From: Strongyloides papillosus
Lineage: Eukaryota > Nematoda > Chromadorea > Rhabditida > Strongyloididae
NCBI GenBank assembly: GCA_005656395.1
Contig: SRSI01000050.1
Location: 3,286,001-3,350,000, forward strand
Reading direction: 5' to 3'
DNA: 64,000 nucleotides
The translations under genes were made by a program, and so were the position numbers. Within the stretch, counting starts at the first letter, position 1, and the number at the start of each line of letters is the position of its first letter. Below, piece by piece: positions 34,245 through 47,582 of this stretch. The notes under the pieces are model-generated. The model made no database searches. It was not told the DNA's origin and saw only the letters and a program-made list of their open reading frames with translations.

Positions 34245-35902
34245 TTATAGAGCAATAGTTTGGGGTACTTTGACATTATTACTGTTATTTACCGGCATTG
34301 GTGATATACTTTTTTTGGTGTATTTATACGTTCCTTTACCTAAAATACAATCTTTGTCTACGTGAACTTCTGTTATGTCTGATTCTGGGACATCGAAATC
34401 TGCTTCCTGTAAAACTTTTTCGATTATTGAACGTAAAGCACGTGCACCTGTCTTTCTATTCAATGCCATTTCTGCTATCTCCTCTAATGCATCATCTGAA
34501 AATGTCAAATTTGCTCCATACATTGTAAACATTAATTGTTTCTGTTGAAGTAATGAATTTTTTGGTTCTTTTAATATACGTACTAAGGTACTTTTGTCAA
34601 ATGAGTGGAATGGTACAATTATAGGGAAACGTCCAACAAGTTCTGGTATCATACCAAATTTAATTAAATCATCCTGATCTGCCTTTAATATCAACTTATC
34701 ACGCCTATCATTTTGTTCCTTCAATGAGATACCTTTATCTAATATATTCTCACTCTTATTTTTTGGTCCTCCAAAACCAATGAATCTTTCATCAAATCTC
34801 TTTGCTATAACTTTTTCAATACCAACAAATGCACCAGATCCAACAAAAAGGATGTCTTTTGTATCTATTTGTACAGTATCCTGTTGACCACCAGCCATTT
34901 TTTTACCACTTTTAACATTAGCAACTGTACCTTCACAAAGTTTTAATAGAGCATGCTGAACTCCCTCACCACCAACATCCCTAAATGAATGACCTGCATT
35001 ATCAGATGTTGATGCAATTTTATCAAATTCATCCAAAAATACAATACCTTGTTGTGCTTTTTCAATATCTCCATTTGCATTGATAAGGAGTTTTGTCAAG
35101 ACACTTTCAACATCCTCACCAACATATCCAGCTTGTGTCAAGGATGTACAATCACATAATGCCATTGGTACATCTAAAATTTTTGCTAATGTTTTACTTA
35201 TATGTGTCTTTCCAACACCTGAAGGTCCCAATAATATAATATTACTCTTATCTATTTGTATATCGGTGGTATCATCTTTTGTTGATCCCTGAATTATTGG
35301 TCTTCTACTGGTGTTATTGTTACTGTTAGTATTATCAATAAAACCATCCCTACTACTGTAAATATTAATGATTGAACTTGAATTTACTAAACTTCCTTCT
35401 ATTTGTGCTGTTTTATCTTGAGCTTGATTATGTTCTACACGAAGATAATGTTGGTAAACTCCTACAGATAAAACTTTTTTAGCTACATCTTGTCCTATTA
35501 CATATTTATCTAAGAATTGTGTTATCTCACGTGGATTTGGTAATTTTCTGTTTTGTACTGGATGTTCAATTAATTCATTAAGTTGTTTTACTGTTGATGC
35601 AAATACGGAGTTACAACTTTTACAATGGTAGAATTTGTTACCATCTTAAAATAGGTGTTATGAATAAATATATAAAAGATAAACATACTATTTACTGTAG
35701 ATACTGGAAAAAGTTCACCACCACATTCAGAACAATACTTATCATTCCTAAATTTCTTTCCACCTCCACTGCCGGATGTGGAACAATACCTACGGACTTG
35801 GCGAATCTGTTTCTTTTTTAGATTATCATTAATAACAAAAGAAGGATAATTTCTTCCTAAGGAGAAAACTCTAGATAAGGGTATTGTGAAACGAACACTC
35901 AT
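34245..35902 (-). CDS. mitochondrial ClpX ATPase
   Basis: AAA+ unfoldase of the mitochondrial matrix that feeds ClpP and activates ALA synthase in other eukaryotes. Exons 35902-35689 and 35644-34245, phase 1 junction, 537 residues. A basic mitochondrial presequence (about 1-45, ending near RRYCSTSG) is followed by a C4 zinc-binding domain (CSECGG, HCKSC) that spans the intron. The AAA+ core has Walker [13 protein letters not shown], Walker [26 protein letters not shown], the box [10 protein letters not shown], and sensor 2 [13 protein letters not shown]. An Asn/Ser-rich insert of about 50 residues precedes Walker A, as is common in metazoan CLPX. Confidence 0.94.
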
Positions 35903-38214
35903 AACTAAAAATAAATAATAATTATTTAAATTTTGACAGAAAGAACTGTGTATAGAATTTGGAGTCGTACATCAATAATTAACGTATTACATGAATATAT
36001 AAATATCATAAGATTGTATCAAGAGCAAGAGTGGTATTACGTTTGTATATATTTTTAAAAATATTGAAAATATTATCAAAAATTAGTAATTTCTGGTACT
36101 AAATATCATTTTATAATTGATATTCTTTTTTGTTTGCAGGTGTATTACTAAAATTAACAATGGAAAAGTTTTTTTTTATCAGTTTTAGAGCTTAATAATA
36201 AAATATTAAGATAGGAGTCATATGGAATAGAAGGGGGAATTTAATCTACGAATTCGTAATTAAAAGTAAAATTAATATTTTAAAGATGAACGATTATTTG
36301 TCTAAATAACAGATATTCATATTCAATTACAAATAAAAATTAACATCAATTATTGTAACGCGTCAAGTATTTTTGCAAAAAAAAAGAATATATAAATACA
36401 TGTGTAAAATAACTTTTTATATTTATCAGGTAGGCATCTACATTCTCAAAGTATCAATATTTTTTACCACAACCTAAAAACAAACTTTATTAAACTAAAA
36501 TAATACTTATTAAAACATAAAGAATATAGGAAGATGATAAAATATAACTAAAAACATTCCAAAACTTTTATATCTAAAATAAATGAAACAAAAAGTAAAT
36601 CACGAGAAAAATCTGGTATTTATTCAACAAAAACAAACAAAATTTTAAAATTATTAATTTATCAAAATTTTTTATCAGTGGTAAACAAAATAATAATAGC
36701 AAATAAGTATAAAAATGTTATTGAAAAACGGGTAATCTTAAAAAAATATATAAAACGTTGTGAAAATAATTACTTGTTGATATTATTGGGTGATAAAAAT
36801 AGGTGTATAATGATATTAAGGTAGTTTTAAACGTCAGAATAATTTAATCTTAAATATGCTGGAGAATTTTTAGGTCTAAGGTGGAGAATCAAGAAGGTGT
36901 TAGGTGTAGCATTCGGTTGTCGTCAAACATACTATTCCAAATACAATTTTCGTTAGCGGTTACTTATTAATTACATGAAGTAATGGACAAAAATATATAT
37001 ATTATTAGAGTTTTATAAATTAATTAATAATTACATGAAATATAATCATCAACAAGGAATTTTTTTTTAATTTTCTTAACCAAACAAAATAAAATAGGAA
37101 GTTTAAAACTTCCTTTATACAAATAGAAATTCACAGATTATAGATTAATTAATAATAATAAGAAGTTTTTCCTATAAGAATTTCAAGGGTAAAACACAGA
37201 CTTTGTGCTTTAAACTAAACCTATAAGATTGAATGAACTAATTTCTCATAGGTATCTAAGAAGAGGTCACAGAGGTAATAACGTAATTTCATAAATAATA
37301 CCTTTAGGTCATATCTATGACAATGATCATTCTCTGATAGATATTTTCTCACGCAATCATTAATCAAAGACTAAACACGATACGTGCTTTATTCTTCTGT
37401 GGATATATTAATGTTTTTATTCTGTTTGTAATGTCTCGAGATCATGCAAAGTCTCTATACTTTTTATAACTTCAAAGAACAAGTGAAATCACAGACATAA
37501 ACAACATTCTTAATATTTTTTGCAAGTTAAAGTGAAAAGATATTTGTGCAAAAACAATGTGACAGTTCAAGGACTTATTTTACGGATAGTCTAAGTATCT
37601 TCCAACAAATACCTTCAAAATAGATGTAAAACAAATGTAAAATAAAATAATATTACTCCCTCCGTGAAAACAAATTACAAAGAACAAGAAATGGTAGTCT
37701 CCGTCTTAAATAGGTAAGTTTATTTATGCTGAATAAACAATTTAGAAGGTCTCAATATATTTACATGGGTTTTCAACATGTCTCAATGTAAGAAATAAAC
37801 AGATGTGTCATGTGATGAATAGTATTTAAAGTGATAATATAGATTTTAGTTTAATTACGAATACAAGATTGATTTTAAAAATGTGTGAGGAAAATGTTGA
37901 GTCTTGAAGCGATGTTTGTTATGTTTCATTGGTATTTTGAGGTTAGTATCTATAGGTGAAAAAATCCATGTGTATGTAATTCAATCTTACGTCTTTAATC
38001 TAGAACCATTGATGAAAGAATAAATTCAAAAAATATTTATTTACTTAAAGATAAAAGTCTATTTATTTTAGTAAAATAGATTAAGCTTAAGAAACAATTA
38101 TATGCATGATACATTTATGAGAATTCTAATGAAAATAGTATCAAATTACTATAAATACCTTATTTCAAGTGTTTTATAATAGTTTGTAAGTAAAATAATA
38201 AGAATAAATTAAAT
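35903..38214. other. 2.3-kb gap between ClpX and SNX1 genes
   Basis: Promoter side of ClpX. Slightly more mixed sequence at about 37100-37700, but no coding frame or RNA gene recognised. Confidence 0.5.
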
Positions 38215-39767
38215 TTATGGGATAATGCTTGCAGTTTCAGAAACCATCTTCTGCCAAACATTTAACGTTCTTTCTTGAGTTAAAACTAATGACTCCAGGT
38301 ATTCAATGATTGCTTCTTTGATATCAACCATTCTTTGGTTTACAAATCTGTTATACTCCATGCGAATGTACTTCGATATATCTTTGAAATCTCTCTCAAA
38401 ATCGTCAACTCTATTCTCAGCTTCCTTTAATTCATCTCTCATACCTGCAGCCTTATCAGCTTTTCCTTGTAACTCTAATTTAGTTTTTAGCTCTCTCTTC
38501 CTAGCCAAAGATGCCTGAGCTGCCTGAAGATTTTGCCAAGTTTTAACTCTCTCATAGAATGTCTCTTTGGTAACATTAATCAAACTTAAATGCTCCTGGA
38601 TTAATTCTAACAATATTGCACTATCTTTTACAACTTGCTGAGTTTCAATTTGACTTAAACACTCTTTGGTTTCAGCTAACTTAGATAAAGCCCTAGAAAG
38701 TGACGTATTCTCTTCACATGTACTAAGGAGTGCCAATTGTCTTGATAGTGATTCCTGACTATGTGCCATACTTTTTCTACTACTAACTAAGTGCTCTAAA
38801 ATAGCTTGCAAGCGGAAGAAAACATCCTCATTTTCATCTAAATGTGTTTGTGCTGTCTCGAACCAACGATCATTCTCATCCATAGGTAGTGTTAATTTAC
38901 TAAAAGTTTCAGTGATTGTTTTGAAAACTTTTTTTACACTATTACCACTGATGGCTGATGTAAAGTTGGCTTTTATTAAATCACCAGACATTGTTAAGAA
39001 ATCCCTAACATCGCAATCAATCACCAATCTTGGATGTTTAACAACTCTCTGTAAGAATCTCTGCAATCCACGCATTCTCTTTTCAGCAATATCAATCTGG
39101 ACATGCTCATCAGTAGCCCCACCACTAGGATTTACTTTAGTTTTTGCCATCGCTGCAATAGATTTTTCCGGTGCCTGCGGTATTATGATACCATATACCT
39201 GATATTTAATATGAAGTTTCTCTCTAAGTCCTAAGAAATCACTGAAGCGTCTGTAGACCTCGTACTCTTTGTGATTATAACATTTAATACCATCAACTTT
39301 TGTTACGATCCGATAAACTAAATATGCTCCAATACCATCTCCACGTTTTTCATAATCAGTGATTGATATCTTTATATTTCCTACGACTTCTGGTGTCATT
39401 ACTGGTGATTCTCTGGGTGAACTCTGAAATATATATTTAAATATATTGATAGTAGGTAACGTACAACTTTGATAGGTGTCTCTATAACGATATCACTTGG
39501 TTTTATTATTGGTGTTGTATCAACAGATAAGGCAATCTCATTCTCTTTGAAATCAATGTTTGGTATCTATATATATAGGAATATTTATATTAACAATCAT
39601 ACTAAAATAATGGAAATGATTACCTCTTTTTTATTTTTCACTTCCTCTTTATCATTAGTGGTATTACCATCTAATGTCAAGGGATCTTCGAGTACAGTTA
39701 AAGTAGATGGTTCAATATGAGGAACTTCAATATCGTCATCATTTAAATCCAATGGTTCTCTTGACAT
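38215..39767 (-). CDS. snx-1: sorting nexin 1/2, retromer-associated PX-BAR protein
   Basis: Binds phosphoinositides and curves endosomal membranes in retromer-linked sorting. Exons 39767-39624, 39566-39465 and 39423-38215, all phase 0, 484 residues. An acidic N-terminus (DLNDDDIEVPHIEPS) is followed by the PX domain from about residue 92 (VYRRFSDFLGLREKL, IIIPQAPEKS, RMRGLQRFLQRVVKHP) and a BAR domain to the end (NDRWFETAQTHLDENEDVFF, AQASLARKRELKTKLELQGKADKA, VDDFERDFKDISKYI). Length and order match metazoan SNX1/SNX2; the N-terminal tail is shorter. Confidence 0.94.
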
Positions 39768-42700
39768 TCTTTTGTTTTCTGTAATAAATATGATAAAAGA
39801 AATATTTGGAAAAAATAAAAATAAATATTTAATATAATTTGATATATGATTACTTAATAAAAACAAAGAACTATAAAGTTTCATACTTATCAAAATAAAT
39901 AGTGGAATTTCGTTGTCATTCAATAATCTGCACACGTCATATTTTTTTAGAATTATTATGCGAATAACTTGAACTTTAATTAGCGATATAGCGTACTTTT
40001 ATATTTAGATGGTATAATTAGATTGGTGATCTGTTAAAATCAAGTAATTGAAGTGGTTATGTAATAATATTGATAAGAATTTTCCAAACAAAAACTTGTT
40101 ATTTAATGATTTTAGGGGAATTGTTAAGGAAAAAATTAACAATTTACAATTGATATGCTGTCCATAGTTTATTTACACTGATCTAATATTATATTTTTTA
40201 TTAATAAACAAACTTTCAAGTTAATTTCAATCATATCAGGAGACTTCATATCAATTTTGAGAGATGACATCTTTTTAACCAAACATATCAGTTTAATGTT
40301 TACACAAGAATAAATTCGATCATGTAATCATTATTAATAATGATAAATTAGTTTAATGTTTGGTAATTGGAAATTGTAGTGTTTTTCAAGTTAAAAATTT
40401 TATCACTTAATGGTAAATGTTTATTTTTAGACTTTTAAAGATTCTTAATTAATTATTATGATTCTAATTTCTATTTACAGGTTGTTTTTTTCACGAATCA
40501 CAGTGTTAAAGATAAGAGACAATGTGAACTTAGGGATTACGTTAAAAATAAAAAAATAAGACACAAGTGGGTGCTTAATTGCTTTTGAAATTCGACATGT
40601 GTGAAAAAGCTTTTCTTGGGGTTTCTCAGTAAACAAAATCTCCAAATTAATATTAAATTTTTCATTTAATTAGTATGGATAAAGTCAACAAATAAACTAA
40701 TAAATTTTGAAAAATAACAATAATATAATTAGCAAAAAAACCCGCATTAAAGTAAGTTAAAAAACTAATGAAGTATTAAGAAAACTTATAAAAAAATTGT
40801 TTTCCATTTTTCAGTTGCTCATGCAATGTGTTTTAATTTAATTCATATAATAATTTTTTCTATTTTTTAAATAATTGTAATATGAATAATAAAGAAAGTT
40901 CCTGAAAAATATATCCATAAAATATATATTTCTATTTAGCATGCAGGAGAGTATATTTCATGTGAGATACAATATCCGAAAGATAATATAATAATGGTTA
41001 ACTAACAAAAAAAAGACTAAACCGAGATAACCAGAATATAATATAACAGCAAGTGTCGTACCTGACTTTATGCTTCGGAAATTTCTTTAATTATTTATAT
41101 TTTGAATTAATTTTTAATTCATGAAAATATAGAAAATAGATGTACTTTTATTTTTTGTATAAAAAAAGTTGTTTAATTTTGATAATTAATCACTCCAAAC
41201 ATGTATACTGTAAAATTTACATATTTTTTTAATTAAAGGTTTTTTTTTTGTATTTCTGAAACTTACAATAGATAATTGTTCTACATTTTATTTCTCACAT
41301 TATTCATTTCAAAGAAGAAAATTCTTTTGAGGATTTTGTCAAAACCATTCAAACCAGTATTCTTTATAAAATATGAATTGTATTGCATGAGATTCTTTAA
41401 TGACATTCATATGCTTAAAATTTAATTAAAGTTTTTCATAACAAAATACATTCATAACTATTATTACTTTCTCTTGACACTTTATTATGTCAAGCTATTG
41501 AAGTGAATGAAAATTAATTTACATAATAAAGTTATATTATATTTTAAATTCTTTTTAAATAATTAAATATCGTACATTTAAAACCAATAGATTAATAAAA
41601 AGAAATCCAATTTAAAGGTGCAGCAAATTTCCTTTACAACTTCCTATGGAAATAAAGCTAATTCTAAGTTAATTTCTTAAAAAAGAAAGTCCCGATTTAA
41701 AGCTCATTTATAAATGTTTGTAATATACATTTGAAAATCTGATTACATAAATGTGTAATACATCATTTGGCCAAAAAAAAGAAAATATATCACACAATTC
41801 TTAAAATAACTCCATTGTTTTAACGATTTCCATTATCTCTTAACAATCTCCATAACTTTACAATCTCTCTCCCCACATTAAACTTAAATACTAATAAATT
41901 TCATTGCCCTAAATATTATCCCATTCAAATTATCTGTTTATTTATAAACGCCATAAAAAGCACTTATATACATAAAAATATTGTAAACTTCTTTGGCACA
42001 TTATTTTTAATATCTCCAACCAAACTTAAAATTGATTTTCGTTATTTTAAGTTTTATGCCATTTTTACAACATCATCCATAAGACTATTTATTCTTAAAA
42101 ATGTTTTAAATACTATGTATTCCCTTTTTATGAGATACTTCATTTAAAATTAATTGCTTTTCTATTTTGTGTAAATTGTTTGTGAGAATTAGATTACAAG
42201 TTTTATAGACAAATTCGAGAATGAGATTTAATTGCATGATTGTGGGAGATTTTATCTTTTTTGGATTTTTTTATGATATATGATTTTTATTGTTCTTGAG
42301 GGTATGTAGGAAATGATCTGTTGGAAGTGAATTTGTGCTTCTTAATTTAATTTATTAGGAATTAAATATATTATTTGTAATATTTTTTAAAGTGTTTATC
42401 ATTAAAAAAATAAAAACACTTAGGGAAAATTAAAAATATATATAAGCATTAAGTGCAGATTCTTATTACAGCATTTTTAATATAAGAATACAAAGATTGT
42501 CCTTATGTTTCAATAGATATATAATCTTGAAAATTATATTTTTTCCGTTAACTTAATCCACATTAAAAGATAGGATAGTAAATATGCACACTGTGAAATG
42601 GAAGTTCTTTGTTTTCCTCCAAAAGTTATTTTTATTATCATTTGTTATTATTTTCGAAAATAACTATGCAAAATGCAAGGCTATATAATGCTTTTTTGAC

Positions 42701-43166
42701 TAAAAAAGTAAAAAGTTATGTTAAAATTGAAGGGTATTATTTGATTTGTAATGTTTATAATGGCACATATCCATTTTACACCACTATAAATATACGTTTT
42801 TTATTTATGGAGTTTTTTATTATGTAAATTGATATATCTAATATTCTGTTGGTTATATTAAATGATATACACTTATTATTAAATGAGTTATTAATCGATT
42901 TGACATAGAATAAAACTTAGAATCCAGGAGAATTAGTTTAATACCATAGTTTTACCAGAAGAATCAAAAATTGTATACAAATTTATTATACTTTCTTAAG
43001 ACTCTTAACAAATAATGTAATCTCCCCTTTCATTTTCACATATTTCAGTCACCAATTCTGACGTGTTATCTTTTGAACAAAACATATATAGTATCCTTAT
43101 TCCAATTTAACTTATTTTCAGATTTACTATTTTGAAATCTCAGGATAACGAAACATCCTTCTAAAC
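39768..43166. other. 3.4-kb gap between SNX1 and NSF genes
   Basis: Divergent promoter region, very A/T-rich. A possible isolated exon lies at 40481-40588 (see findings). The short frame at 42609-42827 has no protein character. No RNA gene recognised. Confidence 0.45.
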
Positions 43167-45451
43167 ATGAGTGTAAGTTTACAATACATATCCATTACCC
43201 AACAATTTTAAAGGCTATACTAAAAGTTAGAAAGGTACCAACCGATGAATTGGCTGTCTCCAATTGTGCTGTCGTCAACAGAGATGATTTTGATTGTACT
43301 GGAATCAAACATATCATTGTACAAACAGGACCAGCACACAGATTTGCATTCTCAATAAAAAATCATCCTGGAGTTCCACGTGGTGAAATTGGTTTTGGGG
43401 TACCTGCTCGTAAATGGGCAGCTTTATCATTAGATCAAAATGTTCAATGTAGTCCTTTTACTGTCCCTAATAATCAATTGATTGAATCTATCACTGTTGA
43501 CATAGACTTTTTCACAAAAAAGGGAGTTTGTAATGATGTTTTTGATTCAGATGACATGTCTCGGGAGTTTTCTATGCAATTTTCTGGACAGGTATTCACT
43601 GAGGGACAACAATTAGTTTTTAAATACCAAAATCCTAAAGATAACAAAGAGCATACTTTTTCATTAAATGTTATATCAATTAATGGTATGGATGTCAATG
43701 CTGCGATAGGTGGTGGTGGTGGTGGATCAACTGGAAAGATCTACTTCGGACAGTTAATGGGAAATTCTATGGTGATTTTTGATAAAAGAGAGGGTTCACT
43801 TATAAATTTAATTGGTAAAAGTAAGGGAAAAACTGCCTTCAAATCGATTATCTCCCCTGATTGGGATTTCGAAAGTATGGGAATTGGTGGTTTAGATAAA
43901 GAATTCTCTGCAATCTTCAGAAGAGCTTTCTTCAGTAGATTATTCCCACCAGAGCAAGTTGAACAATTAGGCATGAAACACGTCCGTGGTATCCTACTTT
44001 ATGGACCTCCAGGAACTGGTAAAACATTAATAGCCCGTCAAATAGGTAAAATGTTAAATGCCAGAGAACCCAAAATCGTTAACGGACCTCAAATATTGGA
44101 TAAATATGTTGGTGAAAGTGAAGCTAATATAAGAAAATTATTCGGTGATGCTGAGGAGGAATTCAAAAGATGTGGTAACAATTCAGCTCTCCATATTATT
44201 ATCTTCGATGAAATCGATGCTATATGTAAACAAAGAGGAACACAGGCTGGATCATCTGGTGTTCACGATACAGTAGTAAATCAAATCCTAACAAAAATGG
44301 ATGGTGTTGATCAACTAAACAACATTTTAGTTATTGGTATGACAAATAGAAGAGATATGATTGATGAAGCATTATTAAGACCTGGTAGAATGGAAGTACA
44401 AATGGAGATATCATTACCTGACGAGAATGGGCGTGTACAAATATTACACATCCATACAGCAAAGATGAGAGAATACGATAAATTAGGAGAGGACGTTGAT
44501 TTAAAATTAATTGCCAAAAAAACAAAAAATTTTTCTGGTGCTGAGATAGAGGGTTTAGTTCGTGCTGCACAATCAAGTGCTATTAATAGATTAGTCAAAG
44601 TTGATGGTAAAGTAACTGTTGAGGCAGATGCCTTTGAAAAATTAAAAATAACATCTGAAGATTTTGAGTATGCTTTGATGAATGATATTAAACCAGCATT
44701 TGGATCAGCTGATGAGGTATTGGAAAGATTTCTTAGTGGTGGTATATTGATGTGGTCACCGGAGATATCGAAGATTCTTGAGACTGGTGATATACATATT
44801 AATGACGCTAAAAGTCCTGATTCTCGTGGTTTTGTTACTTTACTTTTGGCTGGATCGGCAGGTGTTGGAAAGAGTTGTTTAGCTGCCCAAATAGCAAAAA
44901 ATTCAGGATTTCCATTTGTTAAAATATGTACCCCTGAAACTATGGTTGGTTACACAGAGATTGCAAAATGTCAAGCTTTAAGAAAGATATTTGAAGATGC
45001 CTATAGGTCCCCATTAAGTGTTATTATCATTGATAATATTGATAGACTCCTCGATTACGCATCAGTGGGACCAAGATTCTCCAATCAAGTACTACAAGCA
45101 TTATTAGTTTTATTGGGCACCAAACCACCAAAAGGTAAACGTTTACTTGTCCTTGCAACAGCATCACAAAGAAGTTTCTTAAAAGAACTTGATTTGATGT
45201 CAGCATTCGATGATGTTATTGATGTTCCTATGTTAAGGACCATTGAACATATTAGGCATGTTCTTGATGACTCTGGTGTATTTACACCACAAGATATACA
45301 AGCTATTGAAAGAGACCTCCGCCAAGCTGGAGATGTTATGTATATTGGCATTAAGAAAGTATTAAGAATTATTGATTATACCAAACAATGTGATCCCAGA
45401 TTTAGAGCTTCAACTTTTGTAGAAAAAATTATCAATTCTTACCTTGTTTAG
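43167..45451 (+). CDS. nsf-1: N-ethylmaleimide-sensitive factor (NSF), SNARE-disassembling ATPase
   Basis: Hexameric AAA+ ATPase that with alpha-SNAP takes SNARE complexes apart after membrane fusion. Exons 43167-43172 and 43214-45451, 747 residues. The first exon holds only two codons (Met-Ser) before GTAAGT; the next reads AILKVRKVPTDELAVSNCAVVN, matching the NSF N-domain start. Seen: N domain (1-200, RKWAALSLDQNV, QFSGQVFTEGQQLVFKY), D1 with Walker A GPPGTGKTLIARQIGKMLNA, Walker B IIIFDEIDAICKQRG and arginine finger region LLRPGRMEVQMEI, and D2 with Walker A AGSAGVGKSCLAAQIA and YASVGPRFSNQVLQALLVLL. Length is as in other animals. Confidence 0.96.
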
Positions 45452-45673
45452 TGGAGAAACTGACTTTGATAAGTTATTTTCAATTTCTTTCCATTTTTTT
45501 ACAATAGAAATATATTAAAAAGAGACATTAACTTGCTTTCCAATGAAATTAAATTCACTTACCAATTGTCGTTACTGAGACATCCAAAAAAATTAAACAC
45601 TAATATTTTATAAATTTTATATATGTAAGATAAACTTATATTTACAATATTATAGAAAATAATAAATAAATTT

Positions 45674-47582
45674 TTATACTCTTATCGAACCATAACAATC
45701 AATCTTCTTATCATCCCTCATCCTACTTTTAATTATATCACTTTCAAGTGGATTTCTACCTAGAACAGTAAAAATACTTACATTCGGAGGAAGGTAATGT
45801 ATAGAATTTGGAAAATTCTTAGTAAAGAATGAGTGTTTCATTGCATCAGCAGCTGATTTCCTTTTTTCAGGATTTAAGTTAAGAAAGCCATTTAATAAAT
45901 CTATTCCATCATGGAGTTTTTCAAATTCTCTACTAACATATTGCCAGGGTCTCTCGTAGTTTGTGTCATGATTTGATATGTATGTATCGTATAAGGGTAA
46001 ATTTTTTACATTTGGCCATAGATCAATCGTTAATGTACCTCGTATTTTAAATATCTTTTCTAGTTGATCAATGTTTCCTGATGTTCCTGGGAAGAGGGGT
46101 CGACCCATTGTCATCTCTCCGAAAATACAACCAACACCCCTGGAAAGAAGATTATCATAAAAAAGTCTAATTATTTTTCCGCTTACCACATATCTAATGA
46201 ACATGAATATTGTGTGGAACCAAGCAACACATCAGGTGGCCTGTACCATAACGTAACAACCTCATTAGAATAAGTCCTCGATGGTACACTCTTCGCTCTA
46301 GCCAACCCAAAATCAGCTAATTTTAGCTCCCCACTCTCTGATATCAACAAATTCTGTGGTTTCAAGTCACGATGTAAAATCTTCCTCTCATGACAATATG
46401 ATAACCCTCTTAACAATTGAAATAAAAATAATCTTATTAAATCTCTCTCTAATCCACGTTTAAAAAACTCCATATATTTTGAAAGATCTGTATACATGTA
46501 TTCAAAGGCAAGAATCAGGTGATCTGAATGGTGTATTATTTGGTAGAGGTGAACGATGTTTGAGTGATGTAGATCACGGAGAAGTGATGCTTCTCTTATG
46601 GCTGTAAATGGTAATCCTTCCATTTTTTGGAGTTGGATTTCTTTTAATGCTACAATGCGTTTGTTTATACGGTCATATGATTTGTAGACTGTTGCATAGG
46701 AACCTTCTCCTAGTTTTTCGAGTTTTGTATAGATATGATTCAGTGGAACTGTGTAGGCATCGTGTAGGGAAATCTTTAAGGTCAAAAAAAAGTTTATTAT
46801 TATTGGTATTGATAAGATATATTGTGACTTACTTTTCTTCCATATAAATCAGATCTTGAGCCGTTCTTACTACCGACATACCTCAATGGAGTCCTACATT
46901 TAGTATTTCCATTAATAATGTCATCATTCAATATTAATTGTTTAGTTGATAAATCCCTAAAAACAGTACTACTACTCTTCGATCTTGAAGGTTTATTGTT
47001 ATCACTCCCATAATTAATAATTCTATTCGGTGTAAAGCTTTGACTCATATTCTCAGTAAAAACATTTTCATAAATACCTGACTTTGGCATCGACTCCTGA
47101 TACCATGATGATGACATTTTAATTGTATTTGAAAAACTATCACGCTCATCCTTGCAAAGATTACTATTTGCATTAATATATGTAAAGCTATCATCAACAT
47201 TTTTAATATTATTATTATTACTTTTTTTAGATTTTATGAAAGAACTAATAGTATTTGATATTTTTTTACCATCTTTTTTACCACTACTCTCATTATCATC
47301 ATCCTTAACTTTCGTCTTTCCACGTTTACCCGAGAATGACTTATTAATCTTGTTTAAATTTTCACTACTCTTACTATTTCTTATAATTTTTAAATTCTTC
47401 TGATTTAATACTGTCAAAGAACGTGATTGTCTCAATTCATTATTTTTGTTATCGTTACTTGAAAATAAATTACCTAAAAAAGCAAATATTTATTTTAGCA
47501 TTTAAAAATGAGAGATAAATGAGGATAAAAAAATAATAGACTTACTTATCTGACTTGAAATTTTATTCCATATATTAGCCAT
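45674..47582 (-). CDS. PFTAIRE-type cyclin-dependent kinase (CDK14/15 group)
   Basis: Exons 47582-47546, 47473-46833, 46773-46187 and 46139-45674, phases 1, 0 and 2, giving 576 residues. An N-terminal region of about 225 Ser/Asn/Lys-rich residues precedes the kinase domain: glycine loop [11 protein letters not shown], catalytic Lys in VALKEI, the alpha-C motif PFTAIRE near residue 281, [43 protein letters not shown] (split here by commentary only, continuous in the gene), and LDMWGVGCIF. The PFTAIRE sequence and the [13 protein letters not shown] loop place it with CDK14/PFTK1 rather than PCTAIRE kinases. CDK14 works with cyclin Y at the membrane in Wnt co-receptor phosphorylation; that partner is inferred from the family. 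It is convergent with NSF, 222 bases apart. Confidence 0.92.

Noticed and set aside
42609..42827. 72-codon frame upstream of NSF
   Set aside because: No recognisable protein features; hydrophobic aromatic runs from T-rich DNA.
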